From: an uncultured Novosphingobium sp.
GTDB taxonomy: Bacteria > Pseudomonadota > Alphaproteobacteria > Sphingomonadales > Sphingomonadaceae
Direction: 5' to 3'
Length of the DNA: 45,574 nucleotides
Assembly (NCBI GenBank): GCA_937864195.1
Contig: CALMJG010000028.1
Coordinates: 1-45,574, forward strand
The notes below the pieces were generated by a model. The model saw nothing but the letters and a program-made list of their open reading frames with translations, did not search any database and was not told the origin of the DNA. The position numbers and the translations under genes were made by a program. Positions 26,217 to 34,643 of the stretch are shown here, one piece after another (positions within the stretch are counted from its first letter, which is position 1; each line of letters starts with the position of its first letter).

Positions 26217-27269
26217 ATGCATTTTCTCGACCAGGCCAAGATCTATATCCGCTCGGGGCAGGGCGGTCCGGGAGCGGTCAGCTTCCGGCGCGAAAAATAC
26301 GTCGAATACGGCGGTCCGGACGGGGGCAACGGCGGGCGCGGCGGGGACATCGTGTTCGAAGCCGTGGCCGGCCTCAACACTCTGATCGACTTCCGCTATG
26401 CCCAGCATTTCAAGGCGCGGCGCGGCACGCCGGGGATGGGCAAGGATCGCACCGGCGCGGCCGGGCCCAATCTGGTCATCAAGGTTCCCGTCGGCACCCA
26501 GGTGCTGGACGATGACCGCGAGACGGTCCTGCTCGATCTCACCGAGGCGGGCCAGCGCGTCACCCTGCTCGAAGGCGGGCTCGGCGGGCGCGGCAATGCC
26601 AGCTACAAGACCAGCACCAACCGTGCCCCGCGCCAGCACCAGCCTGGCGAGGCGGGGCAGGAGATGTGGGTCTGGCTGCGCCTGAAGCTGCTGGCGGACG
26701 CCGGCCTGGTCGGGCTGCCCAATGCCGGCAAGTCCACCTTCATCAACCAGATCACCAACACCAAGGCCAAGGTGGGCGACTATGCCTTCACCACGCTGAC
26801 GCCGCAGCTGGGCGTGGTGCGCCACCGCAACAGGGAATTCGTGCTGGCCGACATCCCCGGCCTGATCGAGGGCGCGGCCGAAGGCGCGGGGATCGGCGAC
26901 CGGTTCCTGGGCCATATCGAGCGGTGCCGGGTGCTGATCCACCTGATCGACGTCCACGGCACCGATCCGGCCGAGGCGCTGCACGTGATCGAAGGCGAAC
27001 TCGAAGCCTACGGCGCGGGCCTTGACGAGAAGCCCCGCCTGATTGCGCTCAACAAGATCGACCTGGTCGACGCCGAACTGGTCGAGGCCTTCACCGCCGA
27101 ACTCAAGGCGGCGGGTGCGGAGCGCGTGTTCCCGATCTCCGGGGCGACCGGCAAGGGCATGGACGCGCTGCTTGATGCGGTGCTTGAATATCTCCCCGCC
27201 GCCACCGTCACGGAGCGTCCGGACGGCGAGCAGGAAGAGGGCGAGGAACAGCCCTGGTCCCCGGTGTGA
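26217..27269 (+). CDS. obgE: Obg GTPase (ribosome assembly, stress control)
   Basis: ObgE is an essential GTPase that acts in 50S subunit assembly and links growth to nutrient state. The 350-residue protein has the glycine-rich Obg fold over residues 1-158 (beginning FLDQAKIYIRSGQGGPGAVS) and a G domain with G1 GLPNAGKST (166-174), G3 DIPGLIEGA, and G4 NKID. After the G domain only a short acidic tail follows, as in other alphaproteobacterial Obg (CgtA). The usual rplU-rpmA genes do not precede it within the window. The ATG at 26217 matches the family start, although no strong ribosome binding site is visible. Confidence 0.96.
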   Translation: MHFLDQAKIYIRSGQGGPGAVSFRREKYVEYGGPDGGNGGRGGDIVFEAVAGLNTLIDFRYAQHFKARRGTPGMGKDRTGAAGPNLVIKVPVGTQVLDDDRETVLLDLTEAGQRVTLLEGGLGGRGNASYKTSTNRAPRQHQPGEAGQEMWVWLRLKLLADAGLVGLPNAGKSTFINQITNTKAKVGDYAFTTLTPQLGVVRHRNREFVLADIPGLIEGAAEGAGIGDRFLGHIERCRVLIHLIDVHGTDPAEALHVIEGELEAYGAGLDEKPRLIALNKIDLVDAELVEAFTAELKAAGAERVFPISGATGKGMDALLDAVLEYLPAATVTERPDGEQEEGEEQPWSPV

Positions 27270-27279
27270 CAACGCGCCT

Positions 27280-27363
27280 CGTCCCGGACGCGATCCGGGA
27301 CCGCTGGCGGGGCAGGGCAGGTGTCAGTCGGCCAGCGATCGCGGGTCCAGCCCGGGATGACGG
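27280..27363. repeat. REP-like palindromes in inverted pair
   Basis: The left unit GTCCCGGACGCGATCCGGGAC (27281-27301) is a 7-bp stem hairpin followed by CGCTGGC. The reverse complement of 27332-27363 begins CGTCATCCCGGGCTGG and ends CGCTGGC, so it is a related unit in inverted orientation. The arrangement is like REP pairs in other genomes and sits between obgE and proB. It could also end obgE transcription. Abundance in the genome cannot be judged from one window. Confidence 0.55.
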
Positions 27364-27428
27364 CAGCGCAGTGCATTGCGCCGCGACGCCCGCTTGCATC
27401 CTGCCGCATTTTGCCTAATCCCGCGCGG

Positions 27429-28559
27429 ATGAAGATCGCGCGCCTTTCCGATCTGGCTGACAAGGCCGCCTGCCCCCGGCTGGTGGTCAAGGTCGGCTCG
27501 TCGCTGCTGGTCGGTAAAGAGGGCGTGCGGCGCGCCTGGCTGGAAGGGCTGGTGGCCGAACTCGCCGCCGCGCGGGCACGCGGGCAGGAAGTCATCGTCG
27601 TGTCCTCGGGCGCGATCGCGCTGGGCGCGGCTACGCTGAGGCTAGACAAGGGCGGGCGCGGAAGCCTGGCCGATGCGCAGGCCGCCGCCGCCGTTGGGCA
27701 GATCGCGCTGTCGGGACTGTGGGCCGAACTGCTGGGCCGGCATGGGCTTACCGCCGCGCAGCTGCTGCTGACGCTGGAAGATCTTGAGGATCGCCGCCGC
27801 TACCTCAACGCCACGGCGACGTTGACCCGCCTGCTCGATGCCGGGGCCGTGCCGGTGATCAACGAGAATGACAGCGTTGCCACGCAGGAAATCCGCTTTG
27901 GCGACAACGATCGGCTGGCGGCGCGGGTCGCCCAGGCCGCCCGGGCAAGTGCCGTGCTGCTGTTGTCCGATGTCGATGGCCTCTATGATCGCAACCCCGC
28001 CGAACCCGGCGCGCAGCTGCTGGCCGAAGTGCGCGGGGTAACGAGCGAAATCCACGCCATGGCGACCGGCGGTTCCTCGTCGGGCATGGGCTCGGGTGGC
28101 ATGACCTCCAAGCTGCAGGCAGCCGAGATCGCGGACCTTGCCGGCATCGCGCTGGTGATCGGCAGCGGGCTCCATCCCGCGCCTATCGCCCGCGTAACCG
28201 GGCAGGGGATCGGCACGCTGTTCCGTCCGCGCCGCAAGGCCGGGGCGCGCAAGGCCTGGCTGGGCGGGCGGCTGCGGCTGAAGGGCGCGCTGCTGGTCGA
28301 TATGGGGGCTGCCGCAGCGCTGGGGCGGGGATCAAGCCTGCTCGCCGCCGGGATCACCGGAGTCGAAGGCGATTTCCAGCGCGGCGACGCGGTGGCGATC
28401 CGCGACGGCGAAGGCCGCGTGCTGGCTCACGGCCTGGCGGAATACGACGCGGCGGAATGTGCTCGGCTGGTGGGCCGGCAAAGCGGCGACCAGGCCGCGA
28501 TCCTGGGCTATGCGCCGCGTTCCGCCGTGGTTCACCGCGACCAGCTGGTGCTGCTGTGA
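27429..28559 (+). CDS. proB: Glutamate 5-kinase
   Basis: ProB phosphorylates glutamate with ATP, the first and proline-feedback-inhibited step of proline synthesis. The 376-residue protein has the amino acid kinase domain (LVVKVGSSLLVG; VVSSGAIALGA; NENDSVATQEIRFGDNDRLA; GGMTSKLQAAEIADLAGI) and a C-terminal PUA domain from about residue 280, as in the long ProB form. ATG 27429 fits the family start; the open stretch before it, from 27321, covers the REP-like pair. ProA is not in the window. The stop overlaps the next gene by 4 bp. Confidence 0.94.
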   Translation: MKIARLSDLADKAACPRLVVKVGSSLLVGKEGVRRAWLEGLVAELAAARARGQEVIVVSSGAIALGAATLRLDKGGRGSLADAQAAAAVGQIALSGLWAELLGRHGLTAAQLLLTLEDLEDRRRYLNATATLTRLLDAGAVPVINENDSVATQEIRFGDNDRLAARVAQAARASAVLLLSDVDGLYDRNPAEPGAQLLAEVRGVTSEIHAMATGGSSSGMGSGGMTSKLQAAEIADLAGIALVIGSGLHPAPIARVTGQGIGTLFRPRRKAGARKAWLGGRLRLKGALLVDMGAAAALGRGSSLLAAGITGVEGDFQRGDAVAIRDGEGRVLAHGLAEYDAAECARLVGRQSGDQAAILGYAPRSAVVHRDQLVLL

Positions 28560-29467
28560 CCCTGGCGCTGACGGGAGCCACCGGCTTCGTCGGCTCCACC
28601 CTGATCGAGATTTCTGCCGAAGCTGGCGTCGGGCTGAAAGCTCTGGCGCGGCGCGAACAGCGCGCGCAGGCAAGTGTCGAATGGGTGGCCGGCGATCTCG
28701 GCAACAAGGAGGCGCTGCGCCGACTGGTGCGGGGCAGCGAAGCGGTGCTGCACGTCGCTGGCGTCGTCAATGCTCCGGATCCCGCCGGGTTCGAGGCGGG
28801 CAATGTTACCGGAACGCTCAACCTGATCGAGGCCTGCCAGGCCGAGGGCGTGCGCCGGTTCGTGTTCGTTTCCTCGCTTTCGGCGCGCGAGCCGGAACTT
28901 TCCGCCTATGGCGCCAGCAAGGCCCGCGCGGAGAAGGTGGTCATGGCCAGCGGGCTCGATTGGACTATCGTCCGCCCGCCCGCGATCTACGGCCCGCGCG
29001 ATACCGAGATGTTCGAGATGTTCCGCATCGCGCGCTGGGGGCTGATGCCGATGCCCCCGCGCGAGGGGCGGATGTCGGTGATCCACGCGGCGGACCTGTC
29101 GCGGCTGTTGCTGGCGCTCGTGCCCGGCGGCGAAGCGGTCAGCGGACAGGTGTTCGAGCCCGACGACGGGCGGCAGGGCGGTTGGAGTCATTACGAAATG
29201 GCCCGCGCGATCGGCTGGGCGATGGGCCGGCGGCCCTGGGTTATCCACCTCTCGCGCCGCTCGCTGGAACGCGCCGCGCGCGCCGACCGGATGCTGCGCG
29301 GGGACAAGGCGAAGCTCACCGCAGACCGGGTGGGCTACATGGCTCATCCCGACTGGGTGGTCAGCGATGGGGCCAAACCGCCCGCCGACCTGTGGGAGCC
29401 GCGCATTCCGACGCTCGAAGGGCTCAAGGCCACGGCGCAGTGGTACCGCGAGAGCCGCTGGCTCTGA
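28556..29467 (+). CDS. NAD(P)-dependent epimerase/dehydratase (extended SDR)
   Basis: The 303-residue protein is an extended short-chain dehydrogenase. It has the Rossmann motif TGATGFVGS (residues 6-14), VLHVAGVVNAPDP, FVFVSSLSARE and the catalytic YGASK. The specific substrate cannot be told; sugar nucleotide or hydroxysteroid-type substrates are typical of the family. GTG 28556 overlaps the proB stop (GTGA), which indicates co-translation with proB, although a metabolic link is not obvious. Confidence 0.85.
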   Translation: MTLALTGATGFVGSTLIEISAEAGVGLKALARREQRAQASVEWVAGDLGNKEALRRLVRGSEAVLHVAGVVNAPDPAGFEAGNVTGTLNLIEACQAEGVRRFVFVSSLSAREPELSAYGASKARAEKVVMASGLDWTIVRPPAIYGPRDTEMFEMFRIARWGLMPMPPREGRMSVIHAADLSRLLLALVPGGEAVSGQVFEPDDGRQGGWSHYEMARAIGWAMGRRPWVIHLSRRSLERAARADRMLRGDKAKLTADRVGYMAHPDWVVSDGAKPPADLWEPRIPTLEGLKATAQWYRESRWL

Positions 29468-29472
29468 CCGCC

Positions 29473-29486
29473 TAAGCAGCTGCTTA
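29473..29486. promoter_or_regulatory. 14-bp palindrome, possible operator
   Basis: TAAGCAG-CTGCTTA is a perfect 14-bp inverted repeat with no loop, 82 bp before the cytochrome b561-like gene. A half-site-like CCTAAGC recurs at 29498-29504. Binding by a dimeric regulator, perhaps the LuxR-type protein encoded downstream, is inference. Confidence 0.45.
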
Positions 29487-29567
29487 CGCGCCCGTGCCTA
29501 AGCGCCTGTGGCTTGGCGGGTGCGGACCGTGGCTCCATTTCGGGCTCCTGCACGAAGGAGTACCGGC

Positions 29568-30392
29568 ATGGAAAACACAGCACCTGCGCCGCGGCGCTGG
29601 GATCCGATCGTCAAGCTGACCCACTGGGGCGTCGTGATTGCCGTGATCGGCAATGCCCTTGTGACCGAGGAAGGTTCCGGCTGGCATATCTGGGTCGGCT
29701 ACGGCCTGGCTGCGCTGCTTGGCCTGCGCCTGCTGTGGGGCCTGATCGGCACCCGCAATGCCCGCTTCAGCGCCTTTCCGCCCAGTCCCTCGCGCGCCAT
29801 CGACCACCTTGGCGAGATCGGGCGCGGTGAAGTCACCCGCCATCCCTCGCATAATCCGCTGGGTGCGCTGATGGCCTACGCGATCTGGGCGACGCTGCTG
29901 GTGATCTCCGCGAGCGGTATCGCCATGTCCGGCCCGCCGCCTGCCGATCCGGCGGCCGTCTCAGGCGAGCATGGCGAGGGCGGCGAGAAGGGCGAGAATG
30001 AGGAAGGCGAAGAGGCGCGCGAACGGCAGGGTGCGGCCCAGCCTGCGGTCTCTGCGGCCACCACCGCTCCGCTTGCCCGGGGCGAGGAGCGCGAGGACGA
30101 GGACGAGCGCGCCGAAGCCCGCGAGCGGAGTGCTGCCAAGGCTGCCGCGCCCGCCGAAGTGCCTGCCGCCAGCGAGGTAGCCGCAGACCGTCTGGCCGCC
30201 TACGCCGAAGGTGCAGGGATCCAAGGGGAAGAGGAAGGCGGCGAGGAAATTCTCGAGGAAGTCCACGAAATTGCCGTCAATTTGCTCTATGTCCTGATTG
30301 CGCTGCACCTGATGGGTGTAGTGTTCGAGACACGGCGCAGCGGGCGCGAGATCGTTCGCGCGATGCTGCCGGGGGGCAATCGCCCGGCGTGA
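29568..30392 (+). CDS. Cytochrome b561-like membrane protein with acidic insert
   Basis: The protein is predicted to be an inner-membrane dihaem cytochrome b of the bacterial b561 type, passing electrons between quinol and a partner. Four helices are visible, with candidate haem histidines H19 (KLTHWG), H40 (GWHIWVGY), one in EEVHEIAVN and one in LIALHLMG. At 274 residues it is ~90 longer than the usual family size. The extra part, about residues 125-225 between helices 3 and 4, is rich in Glu, Ala and Arg and looks disordered. AAGGAG at 29555-29560 precedes the ATG. A LuxR-type gene follows after 11 bp, probably co-transcribed. The redox partner is unknown. Confidence 0.82.
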   Translation: MENTAPAPRRWDPIVKLTHWGVVIAVIGNALVTEEGSGWHIWVGYGLAALLGLRLLWGLIGTRNARFSAFPPSPSRAIDHLGEIGRGEVTRHPSHNPLGALMAYAIWATLLVISASGIAMSGPPPADPAAVSGEHGEGGEKGENEEGEEARERQGAAQPAVSAATTAPLARGEEREDEDERAEARERSAAKAAAPAEVPAASEVAADRLAAYAEGAGIQGEEEGGEEILEEVHEIAVNLLYVLIALHLMGVVFETRRSGREIVRAMLPGGNRPA

Positions 30393-30403
30393 TGGAGTGA
30401 GGC

Positions 30404-30937
30404 ATGGGGGGCGACTCCGGAACCACAGAGCGCAGCCGCGACCGGCAGGTGATGCTGGTCGCGGCGACCGTGGTCGTCCAGGCGGTGGCGGCTGCGTTCT
30501 TCGTCGCTGACGCAATCGGCGACCTCGCCGAGCGCGGAGTGACCGTGCATATCGCCATCGAAGGGCTGATCGCCATTGCGCTGCTGGCGGGGGTGGTGGT
30601 TGGCGCGCGGCACACCCGCCTGATGCTGCAGGATGCGCGCCGCACCGAAGCGGCTTTGCAGATCGCCTCTGGCGCGCTGGCCGAACACATTGCTGCCCGG
30701 TTCCGCAACTGGGGGCTGACCGCTGCCGAGGCAGAGGTGGCGCTGTTCGCACTCAAGGGCTGCGACGCGCCGGAGATTGCGCGGCTGCGCGGCGCCGCCG
30801 CCGGCACGGTCCGCGCGCAATTGAGCGCTGTCTATGCCAAAGCCGGAGTCGGCAGCCAGGCGGCGCTGGTCAGCCTGTTCATCGAGGATCTGCTGGGTGC
30901 TGGCGTGCCGGATCGCAGTGAGGGTGGGAAGGCGTAG
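30404..30937 (+). CDS. Membrane-anchored LuxR-type HTH regulator
   Basis: The 177-residue protein has two hydrophobic helices (about residues 17-38 and 48-67) and a C-terminal LuxR/GerE-type HTH: LTAAEAEVALFALKGCDAPE, IARLRGAAAGTVRAQLSAVY and AKAGVGSQAALVSLFIEDLL. It lacks a receiver domain. A DNA-binding domain tied to the membrane suggests direct sensing of a membrane or redox signal, or release by proteolysis; this is inference. It follows the b561-like gene by 11 bp, with GGAG at 30394-30397, so it may regulate or respond to that electron carrier. Confidence 0.82.
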   Translation: MGGDSGTTERSRDRQVMLVAATVVVQAVAAAFFVADAIGDLAERGVTVHIAIEGLIAIALLAGVVVGARHTRLMLQDARRTEAALQIASGALAEHIAARFRNWGLTAAEAEVALFALKGCDAPEIARLRGAAAGTVRAQLSAVYAKAGVGSQAALVSLFIEDLLGAGVPDRSEGGKA

Positions 30938-31056
30938 CCCGCCCCGTCACGGCCGCTGTTTTGCCTTCGGGCGCAATGGGCATAGTGTTCCGGCGGGACC
31001 GCGAGTCGCGAGCGGGAAGGCCGCCGCATTTCCAATGGAAAACCGGGAGATCCCAA

Positions 31057-31461
31057 ATGCGCCACGTAATTGCGATAGCAGCCGTCATTGCCCTGTCCGC
31101 CTGTTCGAAACCGGCCACCTCACCGGAAGACGAAGCAGGGGCGTCACCCGCTGCGAGTACACCGCCCACCGCCGCCAACATCGCCGCCGACGGCAAGCCT
31201 GCGCCCGGCATGTACAAGATCACGACCGGCGACGGCAAGGTCCGGATGGAAGAGGTGAAGGCCGACGGCACCTATGAAACCAGGGCCGATGGCAAGGTGA
31301 TCGAGACTGGCAAGTGGGAGCAGAAATCGCCTGCGCTTTATTGCTACACGATCGACGGGCCCAATCCGAAGCAGGCATGCAACGAGGAAAAGATCGAGAA
31401 CGGGGTGTGGACGTCGAAAGGCCCCGAAGGTCGGACGGCCACCGTCGAACGCGTTGGCTGA
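31057..31461 (+). CDS. Small lipoprotein of unknown function
   Basis: The 134-residue product has a short signal peptide with lipobox ALSAC (cysteine at residue 16), a Ser/Pro/Ala-rich spacer and a small domain (PAPGMYKITTGDGKVRMEEV) that looks like an all-beta sheet, with two cysteines near YCYTIDGPNPKQAC. GGGAGA at 31045-31050 gives a good start at ATG 31057; the open frame before it lacks a signal peptide. Function is unknown. Confidence 0.8.
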   Translation: MRHVIAIAAVIALSACSKPATSPEDEAGASPAASTPPTAANIAADGKPAPGMYKITTGDGKVRMEEVKADGTYETRADGKVIETGKWEQKSPALYCYTIDGPNPKQACNEEKIENGVWTSKGPEGRTATVERVG

Positions 31462-31471
31462 TCGCTGATGC

Positions 31472-31508
31472 CTGACGCTCTTCCTGCCCGGCGGGCGGGG
31501 AGAGTCAG
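31472..31508. terminator. Bidirectional terminator between convergent genes
   Basis: CTGA...CTCTTCCTGCC pairs with GGGCGGGGAGAG-TCAG through about 15 pairs with two G-U pairs and one bulge. It lies between the lipoprotein gene and cysH, and its right arm includes the cysH stop codon. No long T-run follows. Confidence 0.55.
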
Positions 31509-32290
31509 AAGGCCGGATCGTAGCCCGGCGGCAGTTCGCTGGCGGCGCCTTCGACATGGATGCCGCATTCGGTCTTGTCCCAGCCCTTCCAGCGACCCGA
31601 GCGCGGATCTTCGCCCGGTGCGACCTTGGTGGTGCAGGGCGAGCAGCCGATCGAGGGATAGCCCTGCACCACCAGTGGGTGCGGCGGCAGTCCGGTGGCG
31701 GCGAAATAGGCCTCGATCTGGTCGCTCGACCAGTCAGCCAGGGGATTGATCTTCAGCCGACCGGCAGTGTCGGTAGTGTCGATCTCGAACCGGGCGAGGC
31801 CCGCGCGGGTCGCGCTCTGGAAGCCCTTGCGGCCAGTGAAGCTGGCATCGAACCCGGCCAGCGCCTTGGCCAGCGGCGCGACCTTGCGGATTTCGCAGCA
31901 GCCATCGGGATCGAACGACCAGCGCAGCCCGTTGCCGTCGCGCGCGGCAATCGCTTCGGCATCGGGAACGAGGTTGATCAGCTGGGTCAGCCCCAGCCGC
32001 GCGACCAGTTCGTCACGGTAGGCCAGCGTTTCGGCAAAATGCTTGTCGGTGTCGAGGAACAGCACCGGCACCGAAGGGTCGACGCTGGCGATCAGGTGCA
32101 GCAGCACCGCGCTTTCCGCGCCGAAGCTGGAGACCGATGCAATCCGCCCCGCCAGACCTTCGCTGAGCACTTCGGCCAGCATGTCGCGTGTCGCCACGCC
32201 CGCAAAGCGCGCGTTGAGCGCCTCCGCGTCGGCCGGGGTGAAGCGCGGCGCGGTGTCGAGCACGTCGATGCGCCGCGCCGCCTCAGGCAT
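31505..32290 (-). CDS. cysH: Phosphoadenylyl/adenylyl-sulfate reductase
   Basis: CysH reduces activated sulfate (APS or PAPS) to sulfite with thioredoxin. The 261-residue protein has the PP-loop-like SSFGAESAVLL, then GCCEIRKVAPL, IGCSPCTTKVAPGED and the catalytic KTECGIH near the C-terminus. The paired cysteines CC...CxxC bind a [4Fe-4S] cluster, which marks the form that uses APS (some use both). The ATG at 32290 overlaps the DUF934 gene by 8 bp; longer open frames read back into that gene. It is the last gene of the sulfite reduction operon. Confidence 0.93.
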   Translation of the reverse strand: MPEAARRIDVLDTAPRFTPADAEALNARFAGVATRDMLAEVLSEGLAGRIASVSSFGAESAVLLHLIASVDPSVPVLFLDTDKHFAETLAYRDELVARLGLTQLINLVPDAEAIAARDGNGLRWSFDPDGCCEIRKVAPLAKALAGFDASFTGRKGFQSATRAGLARFEIDTTDTAGRLKINPLADWSSDQIEAYFAATGLPPHPLVVQGYPSIGCSPCTTKVAPGEDPRSGRWKGWDKTECGIHVEGAASELPPGYDPAF

Positions 32291-32726
32291 TGACTGCTCC
32301 GGGGTGGCGCTTGGCCCACACCGGCGCGCGGCCATCGGTGGTCGGCTGGTAGACATCGGCCCAGCGCGCGAAGGCGGCTTCGGCATCGGCGGGTTCGAGC
32401 GGCTGGTCGGGCGCGAAGGAATCGAACCCGCAGCGGCGCATCAGCGCGATCTGGTCGACCAGCACCTGACCCACGGCGCGCAGCTCACCCGCATAGCCCG
32501 CCTCGCGCAGGATCCGCGCCGAGGAATAACCGCGCCCGTCGCCGAACACCGGGAAATTGACCTCGACCAGCCGCAGCCGCTCAAGGTGGGGCAGCAGGGC
32601 GCGCGCGTCGTCGCCGGGTTCCAGCCGCACGGCGGCGGCATTGGACTGTGCGCCGAACGAATCGACTGTCACGCCGGGATCGGCCACGGGTTCGTCATCG
32701 CGAAACCGGTACTGGACTTCAGCCAT
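32283..32726 (-). CDS. DUF934 protein linked to sulfite reduction
   Basis: The 147-residue protein belongs to the DUF934 family, recognised by LRLVEVNFPVFGDGRGYSSA and by RILREAGYAGELRAVGQVLV followed by DQIALMRRCGFDSF. The family is found next to cysI and cysH in many proteobacteria, sometimes labelled an oxidoreductase, but its biochemical role is not settled to my knowledge. ATG 32726 overlaps the cysI stop by 8 bp, and the stop overlaps cysH by 8 bp, so it is co-translated with both. A role in electron supply or assembly for CysI is inference. Confidence 0.85.
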   Translation of the reverse strand: MAEVQYRFRDDEPVADPGVTVDSFGAQSNAAAVRLEPGDDARALLPHLERLRLVEVNFPVFGDGRGYSSARILREAGYAGELRAVGQVLVDQIALMRRCGFDSFAPDQPLEPADAEAAFARWADVYQPTTDGRAPVWAKRHPGAVNA

Positions 32727-34347
32727 AGAGCGCCTCCTTGAACGGGGCCATGCCGATGCGGCGGTAGGTATCGAGGAAGCGTTCTTCGCCCTGCTTGTTG
32801 GCAAGGTAGACTTCGGTGGCCTTCTCGACCGCGCCGACGATCCCGTCCTCGTCAAAGCCGGGGCCGGTGATCTGGCCGAGCGAGGTATCCGCGCCCTCGC
32901 AGCCGCCGAGCAGCAGCTGGTAGTTTTCCACGCCCTTGCGGTCGACGCCGAGGATGCCGATGTGGCCCGCGTGGTGGTGGCCGCAGGCGTTGATGCAGCC
33001 CGAGATCTTGAGCTTGAGCTCACCGATCTCAGCCTCGCGCGGGGCCAGCCGCTCGCTGATCTTCTGCGCGACCGGGATTGAGCGCGCGTTGGCGAGGCTG
33101 CAATAGTCCAGCCCCGGGCAGGCGATCATGTCACCGATATGGTCGAGGTTGGGGGTGCCCAGGCCATTGGCGTCCAGGATCTGCCACAGCGCGTAAAGGT
33201 CAGCCTTCCGAACGTGCGGCAGGACGATGTTCTGGGCGTGGGTCACGCGCAGTTCGTCGAACGAGTACTGCCTGGCCAGTTCGCCCATCAGGCGGATCTG
33301 GTCGGCGCTGGCGTCACCGGGGATGCCGCCGACCGGCTTGAGGCTGATCGTCACCGCGATGTAGCCCGGCTGCTTGTGCGCCAGGCAATTGGTATCGGCC
33401 CAGCGCGCGAAGGCGGCGTCGCTGCGGTCCAGTTCATCCGTAATGCCGGTTTCGAACGGCGGATCGGCGAAGAAGGCCTTGATCCGCTCCAGCTCCTCGG
33501 CGGGCGGTTCGATGTTCTGGGTCAGCAGGTGGGCGAACTCGGCCTCGACCTGGCGGGTGTATTCGTCCTTGCCGAGTTCGTGGATCAGGATCTTGATCCG
33601 CGCCTTGTACTTGTTGTCGCGGCGGCCATGGCGGTTGTAGACGCGCAGGCAGGCCTCCGAATAGGTGATCATCTGGCCGATCGGCACGAAGGCGTTGATG
33701 CAGGGCGCGATCATCGGGGTGCGGCCCATGCCGCCGCCGACGTAGAACGCCGCGCCCAGTTCGCCAGCCTCGTTCTTCACGATCTGGATGCCGATGTCGT
33801 GCAAGCGCATCGCCGCGCGGTCCGTATCGCTGGCGATCACCGCCATCTTGAACTTGCGGGGCAGGAAGTTGAATTCCGGGTGGACAGTCGACCACTGGCG
33901 GATCAGCTCCGCATAGGGACGCGGATCGACGACCTCGTCCGCGGCGGCACCGGCGTACTGGTCAGACGTGGTGTTGCGGATGCAGTTGCCGCTGGTCTGG
34001 AAGGCGTGCATTTCCACACGCGCGAGGTCGGCCAGGATATCCGGCGCCTCTTCCAGCTTGATCCAGTTATACTGGATGTTCTGGCGGGTGGTGAAGTGGC
34101 CATAGCCGCGGTCGTACTTGTCCGCGATGTCGCCCAGCACCTTCATCTGCGCCGAATTCAGCGTGCCATAGGGCACGGCGACGCGCAGCATGTAGGCGTG
34201 GAGTTGCAGGTAGAGGCCGTTCATCAGCCGCAGCGGGCGGAACGCTTCCTCAGGCAGATGGCCTTCGAGACGGCGGCGCACCTGGTCGCGGAATTCCTCC
34301 ACGCGGGTATCGACCATCGCCTGGTCGTATTGGTCGTACTTGTACAT
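32719..34347 (-). CDS. cysI: Assimilatory sulfite reductase, sirohaem subunit
   Basis: CysI reduces sulfite to sulfide by six electrons. The 542-residue protein has the two nitrite/sulfite reductase repeats (FTTRQNIQYNWIKLEE; VTHAQNIVLPHVRKADLY) and the cluster ligands CPGLDYCSLANA and GCINACGHHHAGHIG (C-x5-C and CxxxC) for the coupled [4Fe-4S]-sirohaem centre. No flavoprotein subunit (CysJ) gene accompanies it, so it may take electrons from ferredoxin. The ATG shares one base with the DUF2849 stop. Nitrite reductase is an alternative name for this fold, but the cysH context supports sulfite. Confidence 0.93.
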   Translation of the reverse strand: MYKYDQYDQAMVDTRVEEFRDQVRRRLEGHLPEEAFRPLRLMNGLYLQLHAYMLRVAVPYGTLNSAQMKVLGDIADKYDRGYGHFTTRQNIQYNWIKLEEAPDILADLARVEMHAFQTSGNCIRNTTSDQYAGAAADEVVDPRPYAELIRQWSTVHPEFNFLPRKFKMAVIASDTDRAAMRLHDIGIQIVKNEAGELGAAFYVGGGMGRTPMIAPCINAFVPIGQMITYSEACLRVYNRHGRRDNKYKARIKILIHELGKDEYTRQVEAEFAHLLTQNIEPPAEELERIKAFFADPPFETGITDELDRSDAAFARWADTNCLAHKQPGYIAVTISLKPVGGIPGDASADQIRLMGELARQYSFDELRVTHAQNIVLPHVRKADLYALWQILDANGLGTPNLDHIGDMIACPGLDYCSLANARSIPVAQKISERLAPREAEIGELKLKISGCINACGHHHAGHIGILGVDRKGVENYQLLLGGCEGADTSLGQITGPGFDEDGIVGAVEKATEVYLANKQGEERFLDTYRRIGMAPFKEALYG

Positions 34348-34643
34348 CAGATCACCCAGTTTCCGGCCTCGGGATCGGCCGGCTTCAGCGTCAGGTCGGG
34401 GCGCACGGTCGGGCCGAGCGCGCGGATGCGATCCTTGATGTGCGCCGGTCGCACCCCGGTTTCGTCCTTCACCGCGTCGATCGCATAGGCGGAATTGACC
34501 CGGCGCGCGGCTTCCTCACGCGCGAGGATGGTGTCGGCATGGTCGCCCACGTCCACCGCGTCCTCGACATGGAGCGACCATTGCACCCCGTCCCACCAGG
34601 TGACCGCCCCGGTCTTCAGATCATTGCCGGTCAGGATCTTCAC
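34347..34643 (-). CDS. DUF2849 protein of the sulfite reduction operon
   Basis: The 98-residue protein matches DUF2849 by its start KILTGNDLKTGAVTWWDG and tail VKDETGVRPAHIKDRIRALG. The family is confined, as far as I recall, to operons with cysI and cobA in alphaproteobacteria and has no known biochemical activity. GTG 34643 overlaps the cobA stop by 4 bp, and its stop shares a base with cysI. A small accessory protein for sulfite reductase is the natural guess. Confidence 0.85.
   Translation of the reverse strand: MKILTGNDLKTGAVTWWDGVQWSLHVEDAVDVGDHADTILAREEAARRVNSAYAIDAVKDETGVRPAHIKDRIRALGPTVRPDLTLKPADPEAGNWVI

Noticed and set aside
33139..34488. Plus-strand open frame of about 449 codons opposite cysI
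   Set aside because: It is a mirror of the sulfite reductase gene; its periodic Val/Asp/Arg composition is what complementing CysI codons would give.
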